Assembly (NCBI GenBank): GCA_027487485.1
Contig: JAIYDN010000027.1
Location: 1 to 64,000 of the forward strand
Length of the DNA: 64,000 nt
Direction: 5' to 3'
Source: Planctomycetaceae bacterium
GTDB taxonomy: Bacteria; Planctomycetota; Planctomycetia; Pirellulales; Pirellulaceae
The first letter of the stretch is position 1. The number at the start of each line of letters is the position of its first letter. Made by a program: the position numbers and the translations under genes. Below the pieces are notes generated by a model, which made no database searches, had not been told where the DNA came from, and worked only from the letters and a program-made list of their open reading frames with translations. Positions 43,170-52,706 of this stretch are shown one piece after another.

Positions 43170-43351
43170 GAGTCGGAAGGGATGGAGTGGAGGGCGGTTT
43201 CGGCGATGCCGACGTGGTCCCCTATTGTAGTCAGTGCCTGCTATAATTCTAAGACTTGCCGGGTTTTGAAGGCGGAAGCATTGATTTGCAAGGCATTGTG
43301 CAGTGAGAAATCTCAGATTTAACACGTCTTTAACGTCGAAAGAGCTTTTCT

Positions 43352-44029
43352 TTGAAGCGATCTATTTGGTTCATTTCGGATACGCATGGCGAGCACGAAG
43401 CCCTTTCTGTTCCCGACGTCGACATGGTGATTCATTGTGGCGACGAATCCAACAATGGAAATGCATGGTTCAATGAGCCTGAATCGCGTGAGTTTTTTGA
43501 TTGGTACGGTTCGTTATCGACTCCCAATAAAGTTTTCGTTCCAGGCAATCACTCGACCGCGATCGAAAAGGGGCTGGTGAAACCAACGGATTATCCCGAC
43601 GTTCATTTCTTGATCCATCAGCAGCTCGAGTGGTCTGGGCTGAAGTTGTTTGGCTCTCCCTACACCCCCACGTTTTTCAATTGGGCGTACATGATAGAGC
43701 GATCGGAGTTGGACGAGGTTTGGGCGACGATCCCGGACGACATCGACATTTTGATGACGCACGGGCCACCCAAGGGCATCTTGGATGTGACGCGTGACAT
43801 GGAATCCGAGAATATGATTCATGTTGGTTCCAAGTCGCTTCGCAGGCATGTGGAGCAGCGCATCAAGCCGCTTTACCACGCGTTTGGGCATATTCACGAC
43901 GAGCAATCAGTTCAGAATTTTGGCCAGGTGCGATACAACGAAACGCTTTTCATCAATTGTTCCTGTTGTAACCTAGCTGGTCGGCTGAAGAACAATGGCA
44001 TTGTTGTCGAAGTGGATGTCAGCGTGTGA
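43352..44029 (+). CDS. Calcineurin-like metallophosphoesterase
   Basis: 225 residues from TTG 43352, which keeps the first metal motif; GAAAGAG lies seven bases upstream. Metal-ligand motifs are in order: SDTHG, HCGD, GNHS, THGPP and GHIH. It hydrolyses a phosphoester; substrate unknown. Convergent with pckG. Confidence 0.85.
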   Translation: MKRSIWFISDTHGEHEALSVPDVDMVIHCGDESNNGNAWFNEPESREFFDWYGSLSTPNKVFVPGNHSTAIEKGLVKPTDYPDVHFLIHQQLEWSGLKLFGSPYTPTFFNWAYMIERSELDEVWATIPDDIDILMTHGPPKGILDVTRDMESENMIHVGSKSLRRHVEQRIKPLYHAFGHIHDEQSVQNFGQVRYNETLFINCSCCNLAGRLKNNGIVVEVDVSV

Positions 44030-44038
44030 ACTTGTTCG

Positions 44039-45850
44039 TTAGGCCATGCGTGCCATAAACAATTCACGTTGGCACATGAGCTCTTTGGGCATTGAATGAT
44101 AGAGCTTCAGGAAGAAGTCATTTTGGCTGGTGATCTCCGCAAGCCATTCTTCATTTCGGAAGCTCATTGCTTCGTCGAAGAGTTCGCGATTGTAGCCTTC
44201 CAACCCTTCTGTGGAGAAACTCTTCCAGTCGGGAATCCAGCCGATGGGTGTTTCGTGACCAGCGATCTTTCCTTGGCATCGCAAGACAATCCACTCCAGG
44301 ACTCGCAAGTTCTCTCGAAAGCCGGGCCATAAGAACTTACCGTTGGAATTCTTTCGGAACCAATTCACATGGAAAATGCGTGGCAGGCGTTTGATGTTCT
44401 TGCGCATCTCCAGCCAATGGCCAAGATAGTCGCCCATGTTGTATCCACAGAAGGGAAGCATAGCCATCGGATCGCGTCGCACCGTACCCACGTTCCCGGT
44501 TGCGGCTGCGGTTGTTTCTGAACCTTGAGTTGCACCCAAGAAGACACCGTGCGTCCAATCAAAGGCTTGGAAGACCAGAGGCATGGTGGTTGGGCGACGG
44601 CCACCGAATACGATTGCGTCGATCGGCACTCCGTCTGGATCTTGCCAATGCGAATCGATGTTGGGGCATTGACCGGCTGGGGCTGTGAAACGGGAATTAG
44701 GATGAGCGGCGAGTCGCCCGCAATTGGATGTCCAATCCAGTCCAGTCCAATCGATCAAATGAGCAGGTGGCTCGGAATGCCCTTCCCACCATACGCCCCC
44801 ATCATCGGTAAGGGCAACGTTCGTGAAGATCGTGTTTTGCGACATCGATTGCATGGCAGCCGCGTTGGATTGCCAGGATGTTCCGGGGGCGACCCCGAAG
44901 AAACCCGTTTCCGGGTTGATGGCGTGTAGCTTTCCAGTTTTGCCAGGCCAAAGCCATGCGATATCGTCCCCTACCAAGGTCGTTTTCCAACCGAGTTGAC
45001 GATAGCTTTCGGGGGGGACAATCATGGCCAAGTTGGTTTTGCCGCACGCGCTAGGGAAGGCGGCCGTCAAATAGGTTTTGGTTCCCTCTGGGGTTTCCAG
45101 GCCCATGATCAGCATATGCTCGGCCATCCAACCGGCATCCCGAGCGATCGCGCTTGCGATACGCAAAGCAACGCACTTTTTGCCTAGCAGTGCATTCCCG
45201 CCGTATCCGCTTCCGAAGGACCAAACCTCGCGGGATTCTGGAAAATGGACAATGTACTTCTCTTCATTGCATGGCCAAGGAACGTCGGCTTGACCGGGTG
45301 CGAGCGGGGCGCCAATGCTGTGCATGCAAGGGATGTAGTCCCCTGAGCTGCCTAGTTTCTTCAGGACTTCGCTACCCATGTGCGACATGATACGCATGTT
45401 CACCACCACGTAGGGAGAGTCCGTCAACTGAACTCCGACCAGAGCCAGCGGACTTTCCAGCGGCCCCATGCAGAATGGGACCACGTACATAGTTCGGCCA
45501 CGCATGCAGCCCGAAAATTTTTCGTGCAGCGTTTCTCGCATGGCGTCGGGCGAGCGCCAGTTGTTGGTGGGGCCTGCGTCAACTTCGCGTAGGGAACAAA
45601 CGAATGTCCGGTCTTCTACCCGAGCCGTATCGGACGGATTGCTGCGCGCAAGAAACGAATTGGGATGTAAGGTTGGATTGAGACGAATGAAGGTGCCGGA
45701 TTGGACGAGCAAGTCTGTCAATCGATCCCATTCGGCTTGGGAGCCGTCGCACCATTGGACCTGATCAGCACCGCAGTGCTGTGCCATGCGTTCAACCCAG
45801 GAAGCAAGAGAATCGTGGATTGGGTTGAAGGTTTCGGGATGATTCTGCAT
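44039..45850 (-). CDS. pckG: Phosphoenolpyruvate carboxykinase, GTP type
   Basis: 603 residues, the usual size of GTP-dependent PEPCK. It has the phosphate loop [14 protein letters not shown], the second kinase motif [11 protein letters not shown], and the substrate/Mn region [14 protein letters not shown]. It converts oxaloacetate to PEP, so together with pyc it allows gluconeogenesis from pyruvate. It starts seven bases after the DUF4254 gene and is probably cotranscribed with it. Confidence 0.95.
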   Translation of the reverse strand: MQNHPETFNPIHDSLASWVERMAQHCGADQVQWCDGSQAEWDRLTDLLVQSGTFIRLNPTLHPNSFLARSNPSDTARVEDRTFVCSLREVDAGPTNNWRSPDAMRETLHEKFSGCMRGRTMYVVPFCMGPLESPLALVGVQLTDSPYVVVNMRIMSHMGSEVLKKLGSSGDYIPCMHSIGAPLAPGQADVPWPCNEEKYIVHFPESREVWSFGSGYGGNALLGKKCVALRIASAIARDAGWMAEHMLIMGLETPEGTKTYLTAAFPSACGKTNLAMIVPPESYRQLGWKTTLVGDDIAWLWPGKTGKLHAINPETGFFGVAPGTSWQSNAAAMQSMSQNTIFTNVALTDDGGVWWEGHSEPPAHLIDWTGLDWTSNCGRLAAHPNSRFTAPAGQCPNIDSHWQDPDGVPIDAIVFGGRRPTTMPLVFQAFDWTHGVFLGATQGSETTAAATGNVGTVRRDPMAMLPFCGYNMGDYLGHWLEMRKNIKRLPRIFHVNWFRKNSNGKFLWPGFRENLRVLEWIVLRCQGKIAGHETPIGWIPDWKSFSTEGLEGYNRELFDEAMSFRNEEWLAEITSQNDFFLKLYHSMPKELMCQRELFMARMA

Positions 45851-45857
45851 GAACGAT

Positions 45858-46478
45858 TCAGGCCAGCTGTTTGCGTTGATAAAGATAGGGGTTCAAAGTC
45901 GGATCATTGTACATTTTCATTTGCCGATAGGTTCGATGACGTTTGGTGCCAGCGTGGATATCTTCCAGAAGTTCTTTGAGCGACTGCGCTAGATCTTGTC
46001 TTTGAAGGCGACAAATTGCGAGCCTGTGATTGACTTTTTCAAAATGCGCGTCATCGGCATCATCTCGAGAAAGTTGTTCCACCAGATGGTAAATTCGAAG
46101 CGACATAATCGACAATCGATCCATGGCGCTGCCAGGTGTTTCGGTGTTCAGTCGTGCACCGTCGTGGGGTGTTACTGACAGTTGTGATAAATCCGCTGTT
46201 ATCCAGTCGTCAATGCGCTCAATCCAGTCATTGCGGGCTTGATTGAAGCGATCGATGTTTCGCTTGACGGTGGCGATTTGCGAATCAGATACATCGGGGC
46301 TGCGCGCGATATCTTCTTCGTGCCAAAGTTGGTAATTGAATTGGTGTTGTTGGCAAGCGATCGCGAGAAGGCTTTCCACGCTTCCGTTTACGGCATAGGC
46401 GTTCGAAATTGGCTCCAGATGCCAACGCGCGACGCATTCTTCCTGCATCCGAGTGATTTCGTCAACGGAGATTTGCAT
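45858..46478 (-). CDS. DUF4254 protein
   Basis: 206 residues, helical throughout. The pattern [20 protein letters not shown] followed by [19 protein letters not shown] matches DUF4254, a family known mainly from Bacteroidetes and planctomycetes, with no established function. It is followed within seven bases by pckG. Confidence 0.7.
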   Translation of the reverse strand: MQISVDEITRMQEECVARWHLEPISNAYAVNGSVESLLAIACQQHQFNYQLWHEEDIARSPDVSDSQIATVKRNIDRFNQARNDWIERIDDWITADLSQLSVTPHDGARLNTETPGSAMDRLSIMSLRIYHLVEQLSRDDADDAHFEKVNHRLAICRLQRQDLAQSLKELLEDIHAGTKRHRTYRQMKMYNDPTLNPYLYQRKQLA

Positions 46479-46571
46479 GATGGTGTTTTCCTTTCGAGGT
46501 TGTTACCAAAACGTGAACTTGTTTTGGGGTGGGAAGAGACAACGGCGATTTAAGTACAAATCGAATTTATT

Positions 46572-49500
46572 TTAGGCTGCTCGAATGGCTCGGCAATTTT
46601 GAGCCCATTGGACCCAGTCGGTCACTTCGGCCAAGTCCGGTGCGGTCGACCCTCGAAGGATTCGAACACCCGACTTGGAGCTAGCGAATCGAGTCACTTT
46701 GTCGAACAGGGAAGCTGGATCTGCGGCCGCGACCTGTTCGGCGGTGGTGTATCCCGACCCGACCAAGAGTTGGGCGTCGTGCCCGCGTAAGTTCGGAATT
46801 CGGCAAACGAGCAAGGCTTGGTGCTGCCACTGCGCGACGATCTCGGCGGAAACGCTCTTGTCCGCGAGTTGTGCTGCGAGCGAAGCAGCATCGGACGCAA
46901 TCAAATCACCGATAGACACTACGCTGAGCGGAGCGAGTTTTTCGGCCATGCGAGGGCCGATGCTGGGAGCGTCCACGACGGGGCTTTCGATATCGAGAAA
47001 GAACTTCCATTGAGAAGCCGTCGCGCTTTGCGTCGCTGTCGTGGTCCGAGCGGGGCGAGTCGCTGGTTGCTCGCTTGAATCGTCGTATTGCGAAGATCGC
47101 ACCACGCGTGGGCGCATCTGTGGTTCCGCATGGGCATTGTCAAATCGAGTTCGTTTCGAGGCTTCATTCGAGCGATCCGAAGAGCGTTGCATCGAGGGTT
47201 GGCGTTCAGATCGTTCGTTGTCTCTAGGATTTCGACGTTGATGGATGGTTCGTTTCATGTCGGCCAACCAGCCGTGAATGCGCGACACTTCGAACGAGCT
47301 TGCGCGGCGAACCAAATCTTGGCCAGCGTAACTTTCTAAGAAAGACTCAACGCGAGCCACCAGATCGCCGGCTCCTATGTCCCGCAGCAAGCCAGGGCGA
47401 TTGATTCCGCACCCGACAAGAACTTGAGCATCGAAGGCGCGTAGCATTGGTGTGCCGCACATGAGGTCAGCGACATTCTGAACTTGTTCTAGCATGTCGG
47501 CGTCGACACGAATGGTCGCTCCCAGCGAAGAGGCATTGCTTCGCAGCAAGTCACCAACGCGGTAGATGCCTTGGGAGTTTAGGCGACGTGCGAATTCGCG
47601 GTCCACTCCGGGTGCTTCGGAGACGAGACTTTCAGGCTGCAGAAAGGTTCGTCGAGCGTTGGAGTTGGTCGTTGTTTCGACGAACTTGGCCGGATGGCTG
47701 GTTCGGGCTTGGAGCTCGGGGTGCCACCAAGAATAGGTCGATTGCTCGTTCGCGAGACCCGTGAGTTGGCGATTGATTTCGATGATCTCGCCGCTGGGGG
47801 AATCTCCGCCGACCACTCGCCAGGATCTTCCGTCGGTCACCGGCAACATGGCAGGAGCATGACGAAGGGATGGGTGAAGGCCTACTTCGTACGCCCCATC
47901 GAGTACTAGGTTTGGACGGGCGAATCGCATAATTTCTTGCATCCGCGAAACGGTTCCACCATGGGCCGCAATTCGACGAGCAGTGTATTCGTCGTTGGTA
48001 GAGATCAGCAGTTGGCGTCCATCGCGTGAGAAAGTCGCCAAGACGTGAAGGACTTGCTCCAACGCGTCCCCTTGGAAGGCGTTGATGGAATCGTCGAGCA
48101 GCATTGGGATTCGGCCAATTCTTGCAACGGCGGCGTCTGCGATAGCAAGACGGATCGCAAGGTCGACCAGCTTGCGATGGCGGGTGTTTTCGGTAGGAAC
48201 CATTCTGTCGTAGAACTCGGAGCGACCGGGTGCAGTCGCAGTGCGATGGTTTACGGCATGGTATGCTTCCGAGTAGTTGTCCGAATTTTGGAGGTAGGAA
48301 GCTTCCACCGCCCAAACAGGCAATTGACGCACGGCGCCGGAAGTCATGTCGCGCAGATACTTTTCGACCTTCGGAATCAGGGAGCCATCGGTGGTACGTC
48401 GGTAGGGGGATCTGGTCTTCAGATGCGATTGAATTTCGCTTAGACGGCGATGAGCTTGAACTCGACGATCCCAACGACGGATCATTTCTTCGGCGTGGGC
48501 ATGTTGTTCGCGGAGTTGCGAATCATCCCAGTGTCGGTAAACGGGGGAGGCTGTGCTTGCGGAGCTCATTGCATTGCGAATGAGCATCTCGACGCTTGCT
48601 TGTTCGGCAAGTAGATGGTCTACACGAGTTTGAAGACGGTTGCGCTCCAGTTCGAATTCAGAGCGGTTGGTGCCAGGACGACCATGAAGCGGCGAGGACA
48701 AGTTTGACGACGGATGCATGGAAACGTTCGCAAAGTTCATGCGATGGTCATCGCGTCGATGCGAATCGAGTTTCTGGTTGGCTTCCTGGATGACGAGCTC
48801 TTGAATTTGCGCACGCAGCTTCGAGATTTCAATTTGAATCGATGCCAGGCGCTCGCGAAGAGGCTGATTGGCCACATCTTGGTGACGTGGAGATGGCGTG
48901 GAGGAAGCCAGGGTAGAAGCCGTGGCATTCATGCTATGCACGTGTTGGATTTCGGCAGCCAAGCGGTCCCGTTCGATCGACCACCAAGCGCGATCGTGAT
49001 CGACGTTTTCTACATGACGAAGCCGTTCGAGAAGGTCTTGTTCCTCCGCTTTGAGGCGTTGGTAGCCTTCGTCCAATTGGGATTTCGCATGAGCGTGCAC
49101 ACCCAGCCGGCTCGCAGCCCACCAAAGCTTTTCGGGAGAAACGGTTCCTAGAGGGCTACAAAAAACCATGCCCAGGATGTCGCCTCGGAGCTCGTCCCAT
49201 CGCTGATCGTGATCGTCGCCTTCGGTAAGAATGTTGCCGAGACCGCTAAGTCGTAGGCTGTCGTCAGCGTGAATGGGTCGTTCTGAAGGATGGAGAGGGG
49301 AATGCAAAAATCGGTTCGGTGATTGAGAAGCCCCGGAGGAAGTGGACATCATGCGAACGTGGCCCGAGGCGTCCACCCATTGCATGGAACCATCCAGTGA
49401 GTCGTCAAATTCCTCGTCGTACGTTGCAAGGGCGTCGTTGCCGCGAAAAAGAAGAGTTCGCACAAATCGAGCGAGCGTATCGCTGCCGCCAGGTATGGGA

Positions 49501-49592
49501 GCATAGATTGCGTTTAATCCATTGCCGAGCGGTCCAACTTGGAGATGTTCGGCCGAGTTTTTACGGTCGATGTCCAATCGATTGATGTGCAT
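46572..49592 (-). CDS. SMC/YhaN-like protein with degenerate P-loop and DUF4332 repeats
   Basis: 1006 residues. The N terminus resembles the AAA_27/YhaN head, but where the P-loop would be it reads APIPGGSDTLARFVRTLLFR, with no GKT/S, so ATP binding may be lost. A long coiled coil (about 180-420) is followed by the other half of the head: IGRIPMLLDDSINAFQGDAL and RQLLISTNDEYTARRIA, similar to Walker B and the D-loop. Residues from about 650 and again from about 890 hold DUF4332/HhH modules (FDAQVLVGCGINRPGLL and GHDAQLLVGSGYTTAEQV). It may act in DNA structure maintenance; function is unknown. Confidence 0.65.
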   Translation of the reverse strand: MHINRLDIDRKNSAEHLQVGPLGNGLNAIYAPIPGGSDTLARFVRTLLFRGNDALATYDEEFDDSLDGSMQWVDASGHVRMMSTSSGASQSPNRFLHSPLHPSERPIHADDSLRLSGLGNILTEGDDHDQRWDELRGDILGMVFCSPLGTVSPEKLWWAASRLGVHAHAKSQLDEGYQRLKAEEQDLLERLRHVENVDHDRAWWSIERDRLAAEIQHVHSMNATASTLASSTPSPRHQDVANQPLRERLASIQIEISKLRAQIQELVIQEANQKLDSHRRDDHRMNFANVSMHPSSNLSSPLHGRPGTNRSEFELERNRLQTRVDHLLAEQASVEMLIRNAMSSASTASPVYRHWDDSQLREQHAHAEEMIRRWDRRVQAHRRLSEIQSHLKTRSPYRRTTDGSLIPKVEKYLRDMTSGAVRQLPVWAVEASYLQNSDNYSEAYHAVNHRTATAPGRSEFYDRMVPTENTRHRKLVDLAIRLAIADAAVARIGRIPMLLDDSINAFQGDALEQVLHVLATFSRDGRQLLISTNDEYTARRIAAHGGTVSRMQEIMRFARPNLVLDGAYEVGLHPSLRHAPAMLPVTDGRSWRVVGGDSPSGEIIEINRQLTGLANEQSTYSWWHPELQARTSHPAKFVETTTNSNARRTFLQPESLVSEAPGVDREFARRLNSQGIYRVGDLLRSNASSLGATIRVDADMLEQVQNVADLMCGTPMLRAFDAQVLVGCGINRPGLLRDIGAGDLVARVESFLESYAGQDLVRRASSFEVSRIHGWLADMKRTIHQRRNPRDNERSERQPSMQRSSDRSNEASKRTRFDNAHAEPQMRPRVVRSSQYDDSSEQPATRPARTTTATQSATASQWKFFLDIESPVVDAPSIGPRMAEKLAPLSVVSIGDLIASDAASLAAQLADKSVSAEIVAQWQHQALLVCRIPNLRGHDAQLLVGSGYTTAEQVAAADPASLFDKVTRFASSKSGVRILRGSTAPDLAEVTDWVQWAQNCRAIRAA

Positions 49593-49883
49593 TTAGGGTT
49601 CCTCCCTCTTCAGATTCCTTATTCGAAGCGCTCGATCCATTCGATGCGCCGTGGGTCAATAAGGAGCCTAGCACAATGGCGTAATCTGGGTAAAGAGCAT
49701 TTTTCCGTAGTGGATCTGGCCACAGATCCCTTTAGTACGTAGTGGATCTGGCCACAGATCCCTTTAGCATGTAGCGGATCTGGCCACAGAACCCTGTAGC
49801 ATATCTGGCCAAAGGTCCCGCAAAACGCTTTTCGATGAAAACGAGATTCGTCGCCCTGCCCAACAAACTGAAAAGGTATTCGA
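49593..49883. other. Intergenic region with tandem repeat
   Basis: About 290 bases between divergent genes; only the 32-bp repeats at 49707-49821 stand out. Confidence 0.5.
49707..49821. repeat. Tandem 32-bp repeats with internal palindrome
   Basis: Units start at 49707, 49739 and 49771, with a partial fourth. Each begins GTAGTGGATCTGGCC (third: GTAGCGGATC...) and the first two contain GGATCTGGCCACAGATCC, an 18-base near-palindrome. No spacer structure of the CRISPR type is present, since whole units repeat. Confidence 0.8.
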
Positions 49884-50438
49884 ATGAAAGCATTTCCGAT
49901 GAACGATAAAATTCATGATTGGCTTCAGTCCCTTCCACGCGTCGTTCCCCTTCGAGCAAAGACGTCGGGTTCGACGTCTCAAGAAGGAGCGGACTTGGCG
50001 AGGTTGATTGCAGCATCCGAAGTGTCGGCGGATTCATTGATCGCCGCTTTGCTTTGGCTTCGCGTTGGAATTATCGAACCGGCACATGAAATCGTGCAAG
50101 ACGATTCAACGCAATGCGGCAGCTACTTGCATGGAGTCGTTCATCGTTTAGAAGGAGACTATTGGAATGCAAAGTATTGGTTTCGACATGCCAAGGAGAA
50201 ACGATGGATGCAATTGCTATCGAATGCCGTTGTTCATCGAGTGGCACAGGAAGGGCTGTCGGACGTCGCGACAATGCTGAAGGTGATTCAACAGGGTGTG
50301 TTTTTACCCACAGAATTCGTTTCGGCCCATGAGCATTTGAGTTCCAGTTCCCATCCTGGCTCGGATCATGAGGAGGCTGTTGGACGGATCGCCTTTCTAG
50401 AATGGGAATGTCTCTTTGAACTCATTGGGAATTCGTGA
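49884..50438 (+). CDS. Conserved hypothetical protein, planctomycete type
   Basis: 184 residues, helical. Motifs ALLWLRVGIIEPAHEIVQDD and YLHGVVHRLEGDYWNAKYWF are distinctive; I recall this type of sequence from planctomycete genomes but no function is known to me. No signal peptide. It is followed by a repeat-rich gap and has a weak ribosome-binding site (AAGG). Confidence 0.5.
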   Translation: MKAFPMNDKIHDWLQSLPRVVPLRAKTSGSTSQEGADLARLIAASEVSADSLIAALLWLRVGIIEPAHEIVQDDSTQCGSYLHGVVHRLEGDYWNAKYWFRHAKEKRWMQLLSNAVVHRVAQEGLSDVATMLKVIQQGVFLPTEFVSAHEHLSSSSHPGSDHEEAVGRIAFLEWECLFELIGNS

Positions 50439-50774
50439 ATCGCGGTCGCTAGTTTTGATGTTGCGCATATATGGCTCGGTCGCGCATGTTAGGCCCGGAG
50501 GGCCGACATACCCATTGCCGGTGGCGCGAGCCACCGGTTCACAAATCTGAACCAACAAAGGCCTGAAGGGCCGACACACTGGCGCCTGTGTCGGCCCTTC
50601 AGGCCTGCAATCATGTTTTTGGCACGTTCCGGTGGCTCGCGCCACCGGCAAAGGATATGTCGGGCTTCCAGCCCTTTCAGAAATTCTCAACTTCAAAACC
50701 GGCGCCAGCGTGTCGGTCAAGCCACAAGTGAATTGCTGATTCACCTAATGGAAGTCGCATAATCGATTGCTTTG
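50439..50774. other. Repeat-rich gap
   Basis: No gene. It holds the three hairpins listed at 50517-50648. Confidence 0.5.
50517..50648. repeat. Three hairpins in a symmetric REP cluster
   Basis: A first hairpin, CCGGTGGCGCGAGCCACCGG (50518-50537), an inner 19-bp perfect stem of AGGCCTGAAGGGCCGACAC (50559-50577 with 50588-50606), and a third hairpin, CCGGTGGCTCGCGCCACCGG (50630-50649), which is an inverted variant of the first. The set is roughly symmetric, like a BIME. Confidence 0.75.
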
Positions 50775-51704
50775 CTATTTCAGGTTTGGCAATGTAGATG
50801 CTTTGGGGCAGACAGTTTCTAGGTTCGAGGGGATTTCGGCTTCCACTCGGCGAAGCGTCCAATTGAATGCACCCAAAAGCAAAGATTCAAAAATGGGATT
50901 GGGCCACACATCTTCACGATGTCCCATCGACGTGTAAAAAACGCGTCCTTGCCCGTGTTTGCGGGCCCAAGTTGCTGGGTAAACGGGGCGTTTGTAATCT
51001 GCATCGACCATGCCTTCGGTCTCTTGCACCAGAATCACGTGCATGTCCGGAGCGAAGTTTTTAAGACTGTACCATTCATCGTTCAGCCGAAATGATTTGT
51101 TGGTGGCTGAGTCATTTGCGGCGGGCAGGCCGGGGAAGGTGCTGGATGCAATTCGCATGGTCGCTTCTTGTTGCCGGCCGTGGCGAATGAACTCGCCGCC
51201 AATCATTTGAATATAAGGATCTGGTGTCGCTTGGCCTTCGAAGCGATCGCCTTCCGAATGGAACGTGTCGGAAGCCGCGTGCGCGCCTGCAAAACCTTTT
51301 CCACCTGCAATCGATTCGAGCAAATTCTTTTTGCCTTGAATGGTCATGGGGGGCTGTTGGTCTGTACCGGAAGTGGTCAGGTCCAACGAGGTGAAGAAAA
51401 AGAACCCGTCAAAAAAATCGTAGTCCTTATCAAAAATCCGTCCATCCTTGGAGCAAAAGACATCGATGTTGTTTTTCTTTCCAAGTTCCGTCACGATCCG
51501 CTCGGCGTAGGCAAGTTCCGTACCGTCTCGAGTGATCACGCTGTGCTGAAATCCGGAGCTCTTGGTGAAAAACAGTAAGCGTTTTCGCTCCAGTTCAGCG
51601 CTGTGTGCTGTCGGGAAAAAAACGGGGGCTAGGCTGAGTGTTCCAAGAGCGCTTGCGCCTTGCAAAAGGATCTGACGTCGATTGGGGCCGTGGTTGGTTT
51701 GCAT
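50775..51704 (-). CDS. ThuA-like protein with Tat signal
   Basis: 309 residues from ATG 51704, with AAGGAAG just upstream (a longer start at 51722 is less likely). NRRQILLQGASALG is a twin-arginine signal. The body follows ThuA/trehalose-utilisation-like proteins: RLLFFTKSSGFQHSVITRDG, GKGFAGAHAASDTFH, and a late ARKHGQGRVFYTSMGHREDV. These domains are class I glutamine amidotransferase-like but lack the amidotransferase activity. Exported, probably sugar-related; the family is widespread in planctomycetes. It follows uppS by 24 bases. Confidence 0.85.
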   Translation of the reverse strand: MQTNHGPNRRQILLQGASALGTLSLAPVFFPTAHSAELERKRLLFFTKSSGFQHSVITRDGTELAYAERIVTELGKKNNIDVFCSKDGRIFDKDYDFFDGFFFFTSLDLTTSGTDQQPPMTIQGKKNLLESIAGGKGFAGAHAASDTFHSEGDRFEGQATPDPYIQMIGGEFIRHGRQQEATMRIASSTFPGLPAANDSATNKSFRLNDEWYSLKNFAPDMHVILVQETEGMVDADYKRPVYPATWARKHGQGRVFYTSMGHREDVWPNPIFESLLLGAFNWTLRRVEAEIPSNLETVCPKASTLPNLK

Positions 51705-51728
51705 GGGGTATCTTCCTTTCAAGGGGTG

Positions 51729-52502
51729 TCAAGCGATGCCGCCGAATCGTCGATCTCGCTGGTGGTAATCTTGGATTGCTTGAATCAGATCAGGTTTATC
51801 AAATTCCGGCCATGCCTTTTTGGTGATCCAGATTTCGCTGTAGCTGATTTGCCATAGCAGATAGTTGCTGATGCGCATTTCGCCGCTGGTTCGGATCAGC
51901 AGGTCAGGGTCGGGCATGCCGGCCGTGTAAAGGTGTTCCGCAATGGTCGATTCATGGATGTCTTCGCTCGCTAGCTCCTTGGACTGAACCTTGGCCACAA
52001 TCGCGAGAACGGAGTCGAGGATTTCTTGTCGCGAGCCATAATTGATGGCAAGGCACAGCGTCAGGGACTTTCCGTTTTTGCTTGCTTCCAGGGAACGATC
52101 CATTTCTATTTGAACGTCCAGTGGGATCCCATCGCGGCGGCCGATGATCGCTAGGCGGATGTCGTTTTTGATGAGGGTTGGGCGTTCTTGAATCAGGAAT
52201 GTTTTGAGCAAACCCATCAAGAAATCAAGCTCTTCTTTAGGGCGTTTCCAGTTCTCGTGGGAGAAGCAGTAGAGGGTGAGATAGCGAACACCCAATTCGC
52301 GGCAAGCTTCTGAAATCCTGCGAACTGATTGAGCGCCACGACGGTGGCCTTCTACACGAGGGAGACCGCGGGATTGTGCCCAACGACCGTTCCCATCCAT
52401 GATAATGGCGATATGTGCGGGCACGGTTGGGGCAGACAGGTCATCCCCATGTCGTAAAGCCTTCGATTCGATCGGCTTTCGTTTGCTTCGAAAGAACGCC
52501 AT
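51729..52502 (-). CDS. uppS: Undecaprenyl (isoprenyl) diphosphate synthase
   Basis: 257 residues from ATG 52502 (TTG 52511 is an alternative). The defining motif IAIIMDGNGRWAQSRGLPR with RVEGHRRGA is present, and the C terminus carries the usual DLLIRTSGEMRISNYLLWQI. It makes the C55 carrier lipid of cell-wall synthesis from farnesyl diphosphate and IPP. It is upstream of ThuA on the minus strand and may share its transcript. Confidence 0.95.
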   Translation of the reverse strand: MAFFRSKRKPIESKALRHGDDLSAPTVPAHIAIIMDGNGRWAQSRGLPRVEGHRRGAQSVRRISEACRELGVRYLTLYCFSHENWKRPKEELDFLMGLLKTFLIQERPTLIKNDIRLAIIGRRDGIPLDVQIEMDRSLEASKNGKSLTLCLAINYGSRQEILDSVLAIVAKVQSKELASEDIHESTIAEHLYTAGMPDPDLLIRTSGEMRISNYLLWQISYSEIWITKKAWPEFDKPDLIQAIQDYHQRDRRFGGIA

Positions 52503-52611
52503 AGGAACCAATCCTTGTCATCGTCCTAGAGACTCTTTTGCATCCGTAGCAAAAGAGTTTTGAAATCGCTGGAGATCCGACAGATACCAATCATTCCTAG
52601 ATTGTTCATCC

Positions 52612-52682
52612 TGAGCCGCGGGCGCTAGCCGCGATACAGATCCCTGCAGAAAATTGATATTGCGGCTAGCGCCCGCGGCTCA
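52612..52682. repeat. REP palindrome with 21-bp perfect arms
   Basis: The left arm starts TGAGCCGCGGGCGCTAGC (52612-52632) and the right arm (52662-52682) is its exact complement; loop 29 bases. The same arm, with one mismatch, is at 32830-32850. This is a dispersed palindromic repeat. Confidence 0.8.
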
Positions 52683-52706
52683 TGTAGCCCCTTCCGAGTC
52701 GTCGGA

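Noticed and set aside
49707-49821. CRISPR-like appearance of the tandem repeat
   Set aside because: Whole 32-bp units repeat with no unique spacers, and no cas genes are present.
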